A program made the position numbers and the translations under genes. From NCBI GenBank assembly GCA_028752905.1, contig JAQNBH010000012.1, forward strand, positions 21,910,956-21,974,955: a stretch of 64,000 bases of DNA. The letters run 5' to 3'. Positions 34,701 through 45,164 of this stretch are shown piece by piece. Each line of letters begins with the position of its first letter. The first letter of the stretch is position 1. This stretch comes from Cladorhizidae sp. MBARI D1340-BT2 (taxonomy: Eukaryota > Porifera > Demospongiae > Poecilosclerida > Cladorhizidae). The notes beneath the pieces were generated by a model. The model saw only the letters and a list, made by a program, of their open reading frames with translations, did no database searches and was not told the DNA's origin.

Positions 34701-37700
34701 ATCCCTAGCATTGTAGAGCTATAGCCATTGCCCTAGCCCTAGCATATATAGATAGATGATGGACTAGTACAGCACTGACCTGGATGTCATCCCTAGCATT
34801 GTATTGCTCTAGCCATTGTCCTAGCCCTAGCATATATAGATAGATGATGCCTAGTACAGCACTGATCTGGATGTCATCCCTAGCATTGTATTGCTCTAGC
34901 CATTGCCCTAGCCCTAGCATATATAGATAGATGATGGACTAGTACAGCACTGACCTGGATGTCATCCCTAGCATTGTATTGCTCTAGCCATTGTCCTAGC
35001 CCTAGCATATATAGATAGATGATGCCTAGTACAGCACTGATCTGGATGTCATCCCTAGCATTGTATTGCTCTAGCCATTGCCCTAGCCCTAGCATATATA
35101 GATAGATGATGGACTAGTACAGCACTGATCTGGATGTCATCCCTAGCATTGTATTGCTCTAGCCATTGCCCTAGCCCTAGCATATAGAGATAGATGATGC
35201 CTAGTACAGCACTGATCTGGATGTCATCCCTAGCATTGTAGAGCTCTAGCCATTGCCCTAGCCCTAGCATATATAGATAGATGATGGACTAGTACAGCAC
35301 TGACCTGGATGTCATCCCTAGCATTGTATTGCTCTAGCCATTGTCCTAGCCCTAGCATATATAGATAGATGATGCCTAGTACAGCACTGATCTGGATGTC
35401 ATCCCTAGCATTGTATTGCTCTAGCCATTGCCCTAGCCCTAGCATATATAGATAGATGATGGACTAGTACAGCACTGACCTGGATGTCATCCCTAGCATT
35501 GTATTGCTCTAGCCATTGTCCTAGCCCTAGCATATATAGATAGATGATGCCTAGTACAGCACTGATCTGGATGTCATCCCTAGCATTGTATTGCTCTAGC
35601 CATTGCCCTAGCCCTAGCATATATAGATAGATGATGGACTAGTACAGCACTGATCTGGATGTCATCCCTAGCATTGTATTGCTTAGCCATTGTCCTAGCC
35701 CTAGCATAGCTGAAGGTTTAATACAGCACTGATCTGTACATTATTGATGTGTCATCATGGTGATGTAATAGTTGGATTGTGATATGGAGAACTGGACATG
35801 AGTTGTATGTATTCATGTGTTCCTTGCTGGTTGTGAAGTGGTGCAAGGTGGAGCAACTGGAGGCCTGGAACATAATGAGAACTGGTGCAAGGTGGAGCAA
35901 CTGGTGGCCTGGAACATAATGGGAACTGGTGCAAGGTGGAGCAACTGGAGGCTTGGAACATAATGGGAACTGGTGCAAGGTGGAGCAACTGGTGGCCTGC
36001 AACATAATGGGAACTGGTGCAAGGTGGAGCAACTGGTGGCCTGCAACATAATGGGAACTGGTGCAAGGTGGAGCAACTGGTAGCATGCAACATAATGGGA
36101 ACTGGTGCAAGGTGGAGCAACTGGTAGCATGCAACATAATGGGAACTGGTGCAAGGTGGAGCATCTGGTGTCCTGGAACATAATGGGAACTGGTGCAAGG
36201 TGGAGCAACTGGTGGCCTGGAACATAATGGGAACTGGTGCAAGGTGGAGCAACTGGTGTCCTGCAACATAATGGGAACTGGTGCAAGGTGGAGCAACTGG
36301 TGGCCTGCAACATAATGGGCTGGAAGTGGAGATGTGCATGCAGAGGTGTGGCTATGGGAGGAGTTTTGTTGAGAGTGCTCAGCTCATCAGAAGACAGCTC
36401 CCCTGGAAGATGGGAAGCACACTACTACAGTAAGAGTGAGGCCATCAGGCAGTGCTTCCTGCAGCAGTTCTCAGAGTACTAAGGGAAGGCCATGCAGAAG
36501 CTGAGAAGAACTTGGTACCAGTGGCTAGAGGAAGCCCTAGGCTATTCAATGACCGTTTTCATTAGGCGTTAAAATGTAAGTACGCGGTCAAGCACGCGGG
36601 TGGAAAATGATTTTTTTAAAGTGATAGTTTGCAGTCTTGATGCTGTTTAGTGGTGTTTAGTATGCTCTCCATTACCGGCACACCTCTCCTCTATTGACAA
36701 GTTACCCTGGCAACTGTGTAGCCAGTTCTCTCTGTCCATTGAGCGGCAGTATGTGTGTGTTCCTCACCAACACTTCTCTTCATCACCATGACAAAAATGG
36801 CGCATCCGACCTCCATAGCTAGAGCATGTTGAATCGTCACGTCAGAATGAAGCTCCCTCTCCTATTAGTTATTAATCATGCAGCCCATTCTCACCTCCTG
36901 TCCAGCCAGTCCTCTATATTCAAATCTGCTGTTGTTTTCTCGATCTTTCACTTCACCATGACAACAGTTTCCATTTTAAGTGATACTAAAGCAGGTACCG
37001 CATTCATATATATATATATATATAAATATAATAATATATATATATATATATATATATTAAGGGGCAACATATGGTGCACAGCCAGACACATGCCTCGCAG
37101 ATATGGCCACACGGATGACTCCGTCGAACCCGCAGGGAGGGCTCCCTTCGCTCGCCAATAACCGATTGACTAACATGCTTTGCCCTTTACCAAGTTGATA
37201 TTAAAAATGATAGCACAAGATCTTAATTAAACCTGCTTGACGTGTCTTCCTTTTCCCACGCGTTACCTTGTCTATTTGATGCCTCACCTCGGGCGTCATA
37301 TAAACATCATCCTGAGGAAGATGAAAGCATGCGGGTCGTATGATCGTTCGTTGTTGGGTAACACTTTGAACCGTAAGCCCCCCCCCCCCCCCCTCCCCTA
37401 AGTCAGGCTGACATCCGACCCTGAGGTCCTGGCAGGGAGATCACTCGAAACATAAACTTTGTTATAAAAATGCATTTAATTAAACACCAGAAACCCGTTG
37501 ACATTTTAGAAAGCCTGCAAAATTTGCAGTCCATCCTTGGACCACTGGAGGGAACCTTTTTCCTGGGCTCTCTATGTCCTCCACCACTTCGCCCCTCTAC
37601 CCCTACATGGCAGTCCCTGATGTTTGCTTCAATGTCAAAGTCAGTGCTTCGCTCCTATTCAAAGTCACCATGTGTCCATTATAATAACCTACCACATCTT

Positions 37701-40051
37701 CTTCAAGAAAACTCAAGACTTCAGCCAACCCCTGGTCCACTGTCATGAAGTGCCGATGTCATAGATTGTCCAAATTTGACAGAACAAAATGGCAAGACAA
37801 ACTAGAAGATTCGGCGGTTCCAGCACATCCCAAAACTCCAACGAAATGAAGCAGCTTGTCGGCTGTAGCATAGTGCTGGAAAATGAATTTTAATTTAAAG
37901 TGGGGATTCCTGGTCAGAAAACAGCCGGCGTGGGTGTATACACTGCTGCATATCGGCCGAAAAACCGGCTGCTCGGGTTCAACGAGTTATGCTAACAGGA
38001 GGGAAGTTAACCACTAATGACACAGCTGATACAATTACAACAACTTCCTCGTTAATTGACTTAATTAAATTTACTCGTGCGACGATTCGGCTAGTTGCTT
38101 CGGCTGATGTTCTAGCCATTCACCAGGAAAAGTATTCCTGGTGAAGACTAGAGCATCTAGCTGAAACATCGAACGAGTAAATTTAAGTTGATTAACGAGG
38201 AAGCGCATTGTATATACATGTTGTATATACGCTATGTCACCTGAGAGTTTGCTGAGAACTTCTTTCTAGTTTGAACTCACCAGCTAATTCAACTCTCTTT
38301 CTTGCATGGCCCATCCTTCGGGTCAGGGAGCATTAACATTAAATTCGTTCTGCCGGAATGAATGTAATTATCAGCTGTTCAATGATGGAATGCAAACAGA
38401 AGTGAAGGAACATCAGCGAGGAAGGAGGAGCCTCTTAGCTGACGTAGAAGGTGTGGCTTTTCTGAGTGCTCTGTGAAGATGACCTCGCTTCCATATCCAA
38501 GAGAACGACAGGAAACCAGGTTTTGAATATTTAGCATGTACTCAGCAATCATCGCCAATCACAGCCTCACTAGCCTTAAGGGCACGGTGGGTATGTGTTC
38601 CCGACCTTTCAATGTTTTATCTGCTATGACCTCAGCTCTATCCTTTTTCTCGCTGCCTAGCAGAGCATTCCAACTTTCTGTTCAAGTTGGTGTGTGCCAT
38701 ACCCAGCAGCCTCTAAACACACACACACACAAACATACTGTAGCTATCATTATGGTTACTGTTTTATTATTGGGGTGGATGGGAGGAGGATCCAAGTCAC
38801 CAACAACACTTTTCTAATTACCTACTAGAGGAAGCAACTAGCAATCTGCTCGTGTTATTTGAGCTGTAAGTGTAGCTGGTGTAGTTGATCAAATATCCTC
38901 TGCCCTTACTCCCACCCATTCCGAGGTCCCACTTCCTATATCCAACTTGATCCTTTCTCTCATCTCAACTCTCACCACTTCATCCTGTACCTAGCTCTGA
39001 CCACAACTCTCTTCTTTCATTCCTGCCTCTCACCTCTGACTCTCTGTCTCCCTCACCACCTCATCAAGTCTGGTTATATAATAGAGACTTCCCTTAAGTG
39101 AATGAATAATAATAATAATAATAAAAATGCCCACTCCTTAAAATCGTCCCAGAGGAACCCCACATACTTTCCCCCCAGTTACCACCAGTTTCTAAGATTC
39201 GGGAAGGGGGGGGGGGAGGGAGGAGGAAGTGAATGATCCCACCCAGGATCAAACTGGGTTCCATTGAAACAGACACACCCACATTGGGGGCCTTGAATTA
39301 ATAATTCCGCCTAGGATTGAATTGGGGACCTTCAGTACCACGCGAACAGAATTTTCCTTTCGTGCAGCTAGTAAAATTCACATTGACAAAAAAAAATTAA
39401 CCCAAAATTGAAGAATCCATCTCCACAAAAGTAATCTCCAGGGGGAACAGAGGGGGGACCCTCCGACTACCCAATCCCCACCCCATCCCGCCACCCCACC
39501 CACTACTCCATGCTTCTTTATAAAGGAGGTTAAAGGTCATCTAAGCACAAATCTTCTCCTGCTTGACAAGAGACGAAGAAGAGAAAAGCTTATGAACTCT
39601 TCTCACTTATTGTCAGTCGTTATTGCCAACAGGAGTGGGATACATAAAATACCAAGGTTAAATCTGTGAAGATAATATTATGAACAGCAAAAGACAACTG
39701 GCTACATGAAGCAGTATTGAGCTTAGAAATTCATTACATGCCAATGGGTGAGTATGCATTAATGTACACCAAATCTCAGCTTAAGAACAGTGTTACTTTT
39801 TGTAGCCCATGGCACAGCAGGTATCACGAAGTTAAAAAATTGTTATACCCATGCACTGTCTGTAGACATTCGGTTTGAGTTCGAGTAATGAACACTCAGA
39901 CTGTGACTTAGTGATAGGCATTACTTACCAGAATAGTCACACCCTGCGGAGCAGCGGGGGTGTACGCCACGTTAGGAGGTGCGTAGTACATCGGGGCAGC
40001 CTGGCCAAGCTGTCCTTTTTCTCCGGTTGGTGGTTGGTTGTACACGGCCAT
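25761..40051 (-). CDS. Dispanin/IFITM-like (CD225) two-helix membrane protein, three exons, 141 aa
   Basis: Exon 1, 40051-39929: MAVYNQPPTGEKGQLGQAAP then a Tyr/Pro-rich YYAPPNVAYTPAAPQG, a typical dispanin cytosolic head. Exon 2, 26865-26728: LTDYRAFSIIVTILFGLFGP, then SLITGIPAVILAVL, the first (re-entrant) membrane segment. Exon 3, 25925-25761: GYRKMEEGKYKQSRFMSLAS, the basic loop with the spacing of the CD225 'R...+GD...A...S' motif, then a long hydrophobic segment and the tail HSYSNPLL before TGA. All junctions are AG/GT and phase 0. The exon 2 acceptor could also be used 6 bases further in. Relatives act in membrane fusion control or trafficking; the role here is unknown. The 13.1-kb first intron is mostly repeats. 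Linking exon 1 across that distance is the weakest step. Confidence 0.68.
25926..26727. other. Dispanin intron 2, nothing recognised
   Basis: Unique sequence without a convincing frame. Confidence 0.5.
26880..28645. repeat. 45/47-bp minisatellite in dispanin intron 1
   Basis: The unit ACACTAATACATGTGGCACT + ACCAGTATGCATATCATTAT is joined by either AGCCTGC (47 bp) or ACTAC/ACTGC (45 bp) and repeated about 38 times. The two joiners alternate in patterned blocks. It begins only about 15-25 bases from the exon 2 acceptor, so the branch-point region of the intron must lie in or next to the array. Confidence 0.95.
28646..28904. other. Dispanin intron 1, short open frame
   Basis: An ATG frame on the minus strand (28897-28676) reads MGAQHWGESREEEGENGAFF and then a Gly/Arg-rich tail from imperfect ACCCCCCGCA repeats. 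No homology recognised. Confidence 0.3.
28905..29086. repeat. Tandem repeat of TATATCAGAGTGGTGTTAG, interrupted by a transposon
   Basis: About nine copies of a 19-21-bp unit (GTGGTG and GTGATG forms alternate). One more copy resumes at 30934-30952 on the other side of the 29087-30933 element, so the element jumped into an existing array. Confidence 0.9.
29087..30933. mobile_element. 1847-bp DNA transposon with perfect 38-bp inverted ends and TA duplication, no transposase seen
   Basis: Both ends read inward CAGTAGGCGCCATAAAAAAC followed by TTGGCGTTGCGTTTAAAC, identical over 38 bases. TA lies on each side (29085-29086, 30934-30935), as for the Tc1/mariner/pogo superfamily (ends starting CAGT). 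Subterminal zones of about 150 bp carry many GTTTAAACGC, AACGTTTAGACGC and CGCAGCGAGCGTT words, a layout of repeated transposase-binding sites. The interior has only short frames, so this should be a non-autonomous copy. The perfect ends suggest recent movement. Confidence 0.88.
30953..31995. other. Dispanin intron 1, nothing recognised
   Basis: On the minus strand TTTCTTTTACAG/CACCTGCCC near 31005 looks like an acceptor followed by an open frame (HLPSDYFGLLGHW), but no donor or homology supports it. The rest is featureless. Confidence 0.35.
32078..32770. repeat. 29-33-bp minisatellite
   Basis: The unit GGACACTCTCCAGGCTCTGC + TCTGCAGCAGTTA is repeated about 21 times. Forms lacking the first CT (GGACACTCCAGG) or the GTTAGGA joiner give the shorter periods. 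Confidence 0.93.
32998..33520. repeat. 22-bp minisatellite
   Basis: The unit CAGACTCAACGCAACACTGG + GA is repeated about 24 times with very few changes (AACGCTGG, ACTGAGAC, ACTGGAAC). High identity suggests recent expansion or ongoing homogenisation. Confidence 0.95.
33559..33732 (-). CDS. Possible terminal exon, unknown protein
   Basis: After a possible acceptor GGTAG near 33733 the minus strand reads RSSIHAYLTNPIMTHVLRKP, then RMFADFYKANFPQAGKARER, and ends PILKHE before TAA. Protein-like composition over 57 codons, right next to repeats where chance frames are usually simple, makes coding plausible. I do not recognise the family. It lies inside the long dispanin intron on the same strand, so it could be an alternative last exon, an intronic gene, or a sign that the dispanin exon 1 link is wrong. 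Confidence 0.35.
   Translation of the reverse strand, partial: RSSIHAYLTNPIMTHVLRKPRMFADFYKANFPQAGKARERSTQRSFSDQLHPILKHE
33733..34224. other. Dispanin intron 1, nothing recognised
   Basis: Unique sequence. Confidence 0.4.
34225..34411. mobile_element. Family A, head-to-head inverted pair (compact)
   Basis: Outer ends match as inverted repeats (TTCTCAACGAACTCTCGTTG on the left; TTCTCAGTGAACTCTCAGTT read inward from the right). The two cores meet in the middle at CTTCATCAGGAATAAAGAAG. Both cores are damaged: the left has CAAAACGTC, and the right has lost CTGATG. Confidence 0.85.
34530..35710. repeat. 175-bp higher-order minisatellite of two 87/88-bp halves
   Basis: Halves read CTCTAGCCATTGCCCTAGCC...AGCATATATAGATAGATGATG followed by either CCTAGTACAGCACTGATC or GACTAGTACAGCACTGACC, and TGGATGTCATCCCTAGCATT. 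The two halves alternate, giving a clean 175-bp period over about 6.5 copies. A single-copy relative of one half exists at about 53835-53900. Confidence 0.93.
35700..36990. repeat. Dispersed locus C, copy 1 (paralogue of 53820-54660)
   Basis: Apart from the minisatellites, this region aligns by eye with 53820-54660 over its whole length: ACAGCACTGATCTGTACATT, AGTGAGGCCATCAGGCAGTG, CAGCATGCTCTCCAT-like, CACACCTCTCCTCTATTGAC, TGTGTAGCCAGTT, AAAATGGCGCATCC and AACCATGCAGCC-like words occur in the same order. Copy 1 also has about 95 extra bases at 36520-36615 that resemble the inside of family B (GGAAGCCCTAGG, TTTTCATTAGGCGTTAAAA). A frame with RQCFLQQFSEY is shared with copy 2 (RQCFLQEFSG), hinting at a coding ancestor. 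Confidence 0.75.
35835..36320. repeat. 44-bp minisatellite
   Basis: The unit GGTGCAAGGTGGAGCAACTG + GTGGCCTGCAACATAATGGGAACT is repeated eleven times with GGAGGC, GTAGCAT and GTGTCC variants. A single-copy relative lies at about 54000-54050 (CTGGTGCAAAGTTAAACAAA). Confidence 0.93.
36991..38041. other. Microsatellite and unrecognised sequence
   Basis: TATA repeats at 37006-37056, a C-run at 37378-37393. The GC-rich stretch 37060-37160 (CCTCGCAGATATGGCCACAC) looks repeat-like, but I cannot name it. Confidence 0.35.
38042..38260. mobile_element. Family A, diverged inverted pair
   Basis: The left half GTTAATTGACTTAATTAAAT ... ACGATTCGGCTAG ... CCATTCACCAGGAA and the right half CCTGGTGAAGACTAGAGCATC ... 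GAAACATCGAAC ... AGTTTGCTGAGAA are inverted relatives. CTGGTGA replaces CTGATGA. AACTTCCT/AACTTCTT at the edges may be the target duplication. An internal TATATACATGTTGTATATAC palindrome lies near the right end. Confidence 0.7.
38261..39928. other. Dispanin intron 1, possible LINE tail
   Basis: A pyrimidine-rich stretch (about 38900-39090) ends with GAATGAATAATAATAATAAT (39098-39122), the look of a non-LTR 3' tail. Just after it, a G-run (39205-39216) and a duplicated phrase (AGGATCAAACTGGGTTCC / AGGATTGAATTGGGGACC) occur. No coding signal. Confidence 0.35.
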
Positions 40052-40270
40052 CTTCCAATTTTGTGATATCAGTTAGTAACAGCGACGTCTCCACAAGAAT
40101 CCTTTTCTGTTTAATATATCAAGTTTTAGTCGACCACGTGAGACGTGTAATTTCCGACGGAACTGGACCACATCCTGCCTGGCGTGGCTGACTACCCTTT
40201 ACCTTCCTATTATTGGTGTGGTGCTTTAATTAAGTGTTGCACTGCACAATAATTATGGCATTGCTAGTAC

Positions 40271-41559
40271 CAAGCCCGTAGCCAGGGGGTTTCTCAGGGT
40301 TCTCGAGAACCCCCCCACTGGCTGTGAGGTCCACCCTTTCAGTTGGGTCCACCCTTTTAATTGGGTCCACATTTCCAATTGGGTCCACGCTGAGCGTCAT
40401 AGTGCATATCAGCATTTTTATCAGTCATTTGTATTCATTGTTGATGCCCTAGAAGTTATAGGCCATGGAAAACATGTTGCTGAACATGGTGGCCTTTACC
40501 GTGATTGGGACAGGTAATAGAAGTCAAGCCCAGCAAATCCTTGCCATATTTGATTTCATTGTAGTTTTCTTAGTGGTTTATCAGTACCTTTCCCACCTGT
40601 CAGGCATATAACTGTTCAACTACAGAGCAGAACACTAGATATCATTGAAGCTTATCACATGATTTTAAGCAAGTGTACAAAGAAGAGCGTGCCAAAGTGG
40701 AAGAAAACTTTCAGAAAATATATGACCAGGCTGTCTTGATGGCTGATAAGGTGGGCACCACCCCGAGTAAGCCAAGGATAGCAAGAAGACAGCAGCACCG
40801 TGGTAATGCACCAGCAGAATCAGTATTTGATTACTTCAAGAGTAATCTTGCTATTCCATTCCTTGACCATATCTGCACTAGCTTAAATGAAAGGTTCTCA
40901 TCATTGTCAGCAACTGCTTCATCTCTTCTGGTACTTGTACCATCTCTGATTACCACAAGATCATTTGATATCAGCACAGTTGTTGAAACTTATCACCAGG
41001 ATTTGCCATCACCAGAACTAATAGAAACTGAACTCACTCGCTGGAAATCAAGATATGCAAATGTACCCTTTCACAAAAGAGAATCCACACCATCTAGTGC
41101 CTTGAAATTGTGATGCAACATTTTTTCCAAACATTCATGTTCTCTTGCAAATCGCATGCACTCTGCCAGTAACATCTTGTGAATGCGAAAGAAGTGGCAG
41201 TACACTTAAACGTCTCAACAATTACCTAAGAGCATCTATGAACCAAGAACGCCTGACATCTCTAGCACTCTTATATGTACATTATGACACAACAATTAAT
41301 CTGGATGAAGTTGTCGAAATATTTGGACACTTACACCCAAGGAGAATGGAACTTGAAACTCTTATTAAATAGTTTTTAATCTCTAGTTAATAAATAGTGA
41401 TTTAATATTATGTTTAGAATGCTTATTTTGTTTCCGATATTTGCACAGGAGAGAGCACATTCCCCTATCACACCTTCCCCCTTGGGTCGCTTCGAGACCC
41501 AAAAGGTCCCAATATTTACCAACAGAACCCCCCCACTCATTTTTCTGGCTACGGGCCTG
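40271..41559 (+). mobile_element. hAT DNA transposon, decayed copy
   Basis: Ends are inverted: CAAGCCCGTAGCCAG on the left and, read inward, CAGGCCCGTAGCCAG on the right, a usual hAT terminus. AGTACC occurs at both outer edges, but an exact 8-bp duplication cannot be made out. The interior encodes the C-terminal half of a transposase of the THAP0/ZMYM1-like group: YKEERAKVEENFQKIYDQAV and LLVLVPSLI (frame 40673-41113), then SCECERSGSTLKRLNNYLRA and RLTSLALLYVHYD (frame to 41372), the hAT dimerisation domain. A frame break lies at about 41110. Further decayed homology extends left to about 40540. The N-terminal zinc finger and most of the DDE region are missing. Confidence 0.85.
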
Positions 41560-41900
41560 AGTACCCGGGAGAAACTAGTGTGTTGAGCAATGAGCTGACC
41601 TGGAAAGAAGACAAATATCAATATACAAGTATGTCAGTATAATGCCAAAAGCATCCTCCATAGTGCTGACAATGCCAGCTGTCACCTGCGCCTCCCTATT
41701 CGATCCCTGGAGGTGGACGGTTTCATTCATTTTCAAATTTACCTTGTGTCGTTATGTTCCTCAATGTCAATTTCCCCCGCTAGGGAACAATACAGAATTG
41801 ATCCCACCCAGAAAGAGCTAAAGACTAAAAATGTTGTGTATTTTTTATAAAACTTCATGAAAATACATTCAAAGGATACACAAATAGCATAGTCTGCTAA
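41560..41900. other. Spacer between hAT and LINE relics
   Basis: A minus-strand frame MNETVHLQGSNREAQVTAGI (from about 41732) contains GCAG/gtgaca and TTTCCAG/gtcagc, which look like splice sites, but it matches nothing that I know. Confidence 0.25.
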
Positions 41901-41919
41901 TGAGGTACCCAGTCGTGAG

Positions 41920-43880
41920 TTATGACAAGAACAAAGGTGCAATGTGGTGCTTGAAAGTGATGAGTGAAGAGCTTCTTGAGGTAAGTGGTTCCACAAGGTG
42001 GTAGAGTCGGGCACAAAAGAAAAATTGAGTGCCTGTGTCTTGGCATATGGTTGGTTCTGGGTGACCCTGCCTATTCGGTTTGATAATTAACAGCATGATT
42101 TTGAATAGCATACATAGCTTCAGAAATATTCCGCCATTCTCAAGAGATGGGCTTCCCATTTCGATGAATAGGTCCTGGTAGTTGCAGGGCCCACTGTTTT
42201 GTACATATTTTGAGAACACTAGTTTTGCAACCTATGAGTATGGATCCCAAACTGGGGCAGCATACAGACGTACTACATCTCTAGCATGCTGGTGGCATCT
42301 ACATGATTATAGAAATTCCTATATAATCATTTTAGCACAAATACTGTCTATATGTGCAGACCAAGTGAGGTCCCAGAGAGAGTATATAGCATCAAGGTAT
42401 TTAAAATAATTAACTTTGCCCAGAATTATACCATTCAGAACAAGTTTGGAAGGCTGTAAGTGTTTCCTTTTCCTTGAGATCATCATGGTCTTACATTTGG
42501 TTGGGTTAAAGGAAAGATTATTACACAAGCCCAGCAGTTGATAAGGTCCAATGTCATTTAGATTGGAGAAGTCGTTAATTGTTTTAATTGGTTTGTAAAG
42601 CAGCATATCATCAGCATAGAGATTTAAGCTCTTGCTCCATCAGAGAGAATAATGTCTGTTACATCATCTATATAGAAACAGTAATGCACCCAATACCGAC
42701 CTCTGCATTCTAGTACTGTGCTAGTCTATGTTACTACTAGCACTGCATGCAATTAAAGTCAATGAAATCTCAGTCAGTTGACATAATAACATTACAATAA
42801 CCTTCTCAATAATTTCGACTAGATGTTCTAGTCTTCATCAGGATTATTCCCTGATGAAGGCTAAAGCATCTAGTCGAAACGTCGAGAGAATACAATTTCA
42901 AGTTGATTATTGAGAAGGTTATTGTTACTATACTAGTCATGCTACTACTAGTACTGCACACAATGTATAGTCGACTTATATTCTGTCTTAGCTGGTACTG
43001 TGCTACTCTATGTTACTACATGTACTACTATTGCACGCAGTGTATAGTCAACTTGTATTGAACATTATCAAAAGCACTGAACTGGCTCGTCAATCAAAAC
43101 ATTGTATTTATAAACAAGGGTGATGTCATAGCCATAAATAGATAACCACAACAATGTTAATAATAACTAATCGATCACACAGTTGAACACGAGATAGTAC
43201 AAGAACGTCCCATGATGACACACCAGCTTACCACATGTTGCTTCCTGTTATATAAGTAACTCCTTATCCAGGCTATTGTGAGATTGCCAAACCATGGTTT
43301 GTCAGTTTACCCAGGAATTGCTGATGAGGAATCGAGTCAAACGCTTTTGTTATAAAGTAAAAAAATATAATATGGTGAATACCTCCTGACAATACCCCAA
43401 CACCTTTTAAGCCAATCATTTGTAACTGATAGTAAAGCAGTAACTGTTGATTTGAATCTGCATTGCTTGTCAGCTAGTGGGGAGTAACACTTCCAACTGG
43501 TTGGTGATGGACTGATGTATAATTATGGCGCTCGAGCATCTTGCTAACTAATGACAAAAGTGGGATGGGTCAATAATTGGAGCACTCATTTCCCTTGCTT
43601 GATTAGGGGGTGGGAACAACAGAGGATGTTTTCTGGGAACTCCTGAGTAATGGATTAGTTGAAAAGTTTTGTAAGAGATGGATAACGCATTTTTGCTGAT
43701 ATTCCATCCGGACCATTTGCTTTTGTGGTGTCCAGTGACATTATCATATGGAATACTTCCTCATCTGTGCACAGGAACTTATCTGTGCAAGGCATACAAT
43801 TTTTACTGTCATAAACATTGTCAGACTGAGATAAAGGGGAGATAGCTTGGTTGAAAGCACTGCGAGAGAACTTCAATTAG
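41920..43880 (-). mobile_element. LINE relic (CR1/Jockey-like RT), minus strand
   Basis: RT blocks in order on the minus strand: LDTTKANGPDGISAKM at about 43690-43740 (domain 1), TKAFDSIPHQQFLGKL at about 43300-43345 (domain with first catalytic Asp), LNLYADDMLLYKP at 42590-42630 (catalytic YADD intact, 42607-42618), LSFNPTKCKTMMISRK at about 42460-42510, and PDSTTLWNHLPQEALHSS at about 41960-42013 (C-terminal block). Stops and frame changes separate them, and a family A pair is inserted at 42775-42930 between domains. The N-terminal endonuclease is not seen. Confidence 0.83.
42775..42930. mobile_element. Family A, inverted pair with one intact hammerhead-like core
   Basis: The right unit has CTGATGA (42851-42857), a hairpin with loop AGCAT, GAAAC and GTC (to 42883), followed by the full tail. 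The left, inverted unit keeps CTGATGA and GAAA but is truncated just after, losing GTC. It sits inside the LINE relic and is therefore younger than it. Confidence 0.85.
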
Positions 43881-44486
43881 CATATTGGCCTTGTCTGAGT
43901 CAGATTCATCAATTTATTGGAAAGTTGGCTTGTTTAGACCGTTTTCCAAAAGTCTTTTTGCATTTATCCCCTCTCTAGATATGCTGACTTAGCACTGCTA
44001 ACAACCCTGCAGCTAAGTTTCTTATACATACTCTGACTTCTCATGTTGTTTGTCTAGTTCTCAGTGCAGCTCTATTCCTTTTCTTGGTTAGACACGTTGA
44101 CAACCAAGAAATTTTTTTCTTGCCATGTCCGCTGAGGAATGCATGCAGACATGATTTCTTTTTTTGCAGACCAGTTAGCGGCATATTTTTGTCATTTTAT
44201 CTCATGTCATGCAATCTTACGAAGTGTAAGTTTCTTGAATTCCTGAGTGGAAGTGGTCCAACAAGGTCAATTCCAATTCGATGCCATGGGACTGTGTGTG
44301 GACTGGTATTGGATGGAGTGAAGCTAATGATTTCTCAAGCACATGCTGGCATACTCTACATGTCTTCTCATAAAGGAATCAATGGGACTAACAATATTAG
44401 TATTGAAGAATTGGCATAAATTATATATATACATTTAGGACATTTTTAAATGTTTTGAGGAAAAGCTGCCTCATCTTCTCGATTAA
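43881..44486. other. Unrecognised, open plus frame at the right
   Basis: A plus frame ending at 44419 reads KCKFLEFLSGSGPTRSIPIR, then HGTVCGLVLDGVKLMISQAH. It is protein-like but unknown to me. Confidence 0.3.
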
Positions 44487-44577
44487 CTCTTAGTTGACAT
44501 GATAACATTATAATCACCTTCTCACAACTTCAAATTGGATTCACTCGACGTTTTGACTAGATGCCCTTCATCAGGAT
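44487..44577 (-). mobile_element. Family A unit, single, damaged
   Basis: Tail TTAGTTGACATGATAACATT and CAACTTCAAATTGGATTCAC followed by CGACGTTTTGACTAGATG and CCTTCATCAGGAT. The second box is CAAAAC and the stem II left half is deleted. Confidence 0.75.
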
Positions 44578-45011
44578 TCCAGCTAGTCACTTTTCTTTTT
44601 ATATCATAAAACAAAACCCATAGACTTAGAGCATATTAACAGTAGCTCTGTGTCTGCAGCCAAGGTGCCAAAGCTATTCTTTGATGCACACACACCTGGG
44701 TTCATTTTCCCCCCTCTGTCTTACCTCATCCTCCAAGCTTGATATATAGGCATGGCAAGACTACTATTCAACTTTTCTTCCACAGAATACCGTCGTGAGT
44801 ATTTGATTTATTCCTGGTTCTCTTTGGGTTGTTGCTGCAGCCTTCTCTCTGCTCTGAAGAACTCCAAAATACCTTCATATGGTATATTCATTCTGACAAT
44901 GATCCAACACTACATCGATTTCACTGACTCCCCCCACTGGTGCTACAAGCTTGTGTATTTTTGTCAAATATGCAAACATGCTAGCTAGCTGACAACTCTA
45001 TAGGAACTGAC
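44578..45011. other. Unrecognised
   Basis: A short minus-strand segment near 44730 (MPIYQAWRMR, then GAG/gtaaga) looks exon-like but is too short to support. Confidence 0.25.
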
Positions 45012-45139
45012 CTTTGAAGAATGATATATGGATAACCTTGTAGACAAAGGCCTGGAACAGGTACATGCATAGACAGCATTTACAGAAAATACTCATTCAC
45101 CTCCAGGGAACAATATGCCTCAGCAGACAAAGCCTCCAT
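45012..45139 (-). CDS. Possible two small coding exons, unknown gene
   Basis: ATG at about 45139 opens MMEALSAEAYCSLE and meets GAG/gtgaat. After an intron of only about 46 bases ending CTGTTCCAG, a 40-base exon (45051-45012) reads AFVYKVIHISFFK and ends AAAG/gtcagt. Splice sites are reasonable, but I found no third exon and do not recognise the peptide. Confidence 0.25.
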
Positions 45140-45164
45140 CATGGCTTCTATAAATTAGCAATGT

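Noticed and set aside
34422..35620. Repeated 71-codon frames MLGLGQWLEQYNA
   Set aside because: They recur every 175 bp because they are the minisatellite; each ends in a stop inside the unit.
36237..36482. A gene encoding RQCFLQQFSEY
   Set aside because: The conserved word is shared with locus C copy 2, but the frame starts inside the minisatellite and is not maintained over the rest of the locus.
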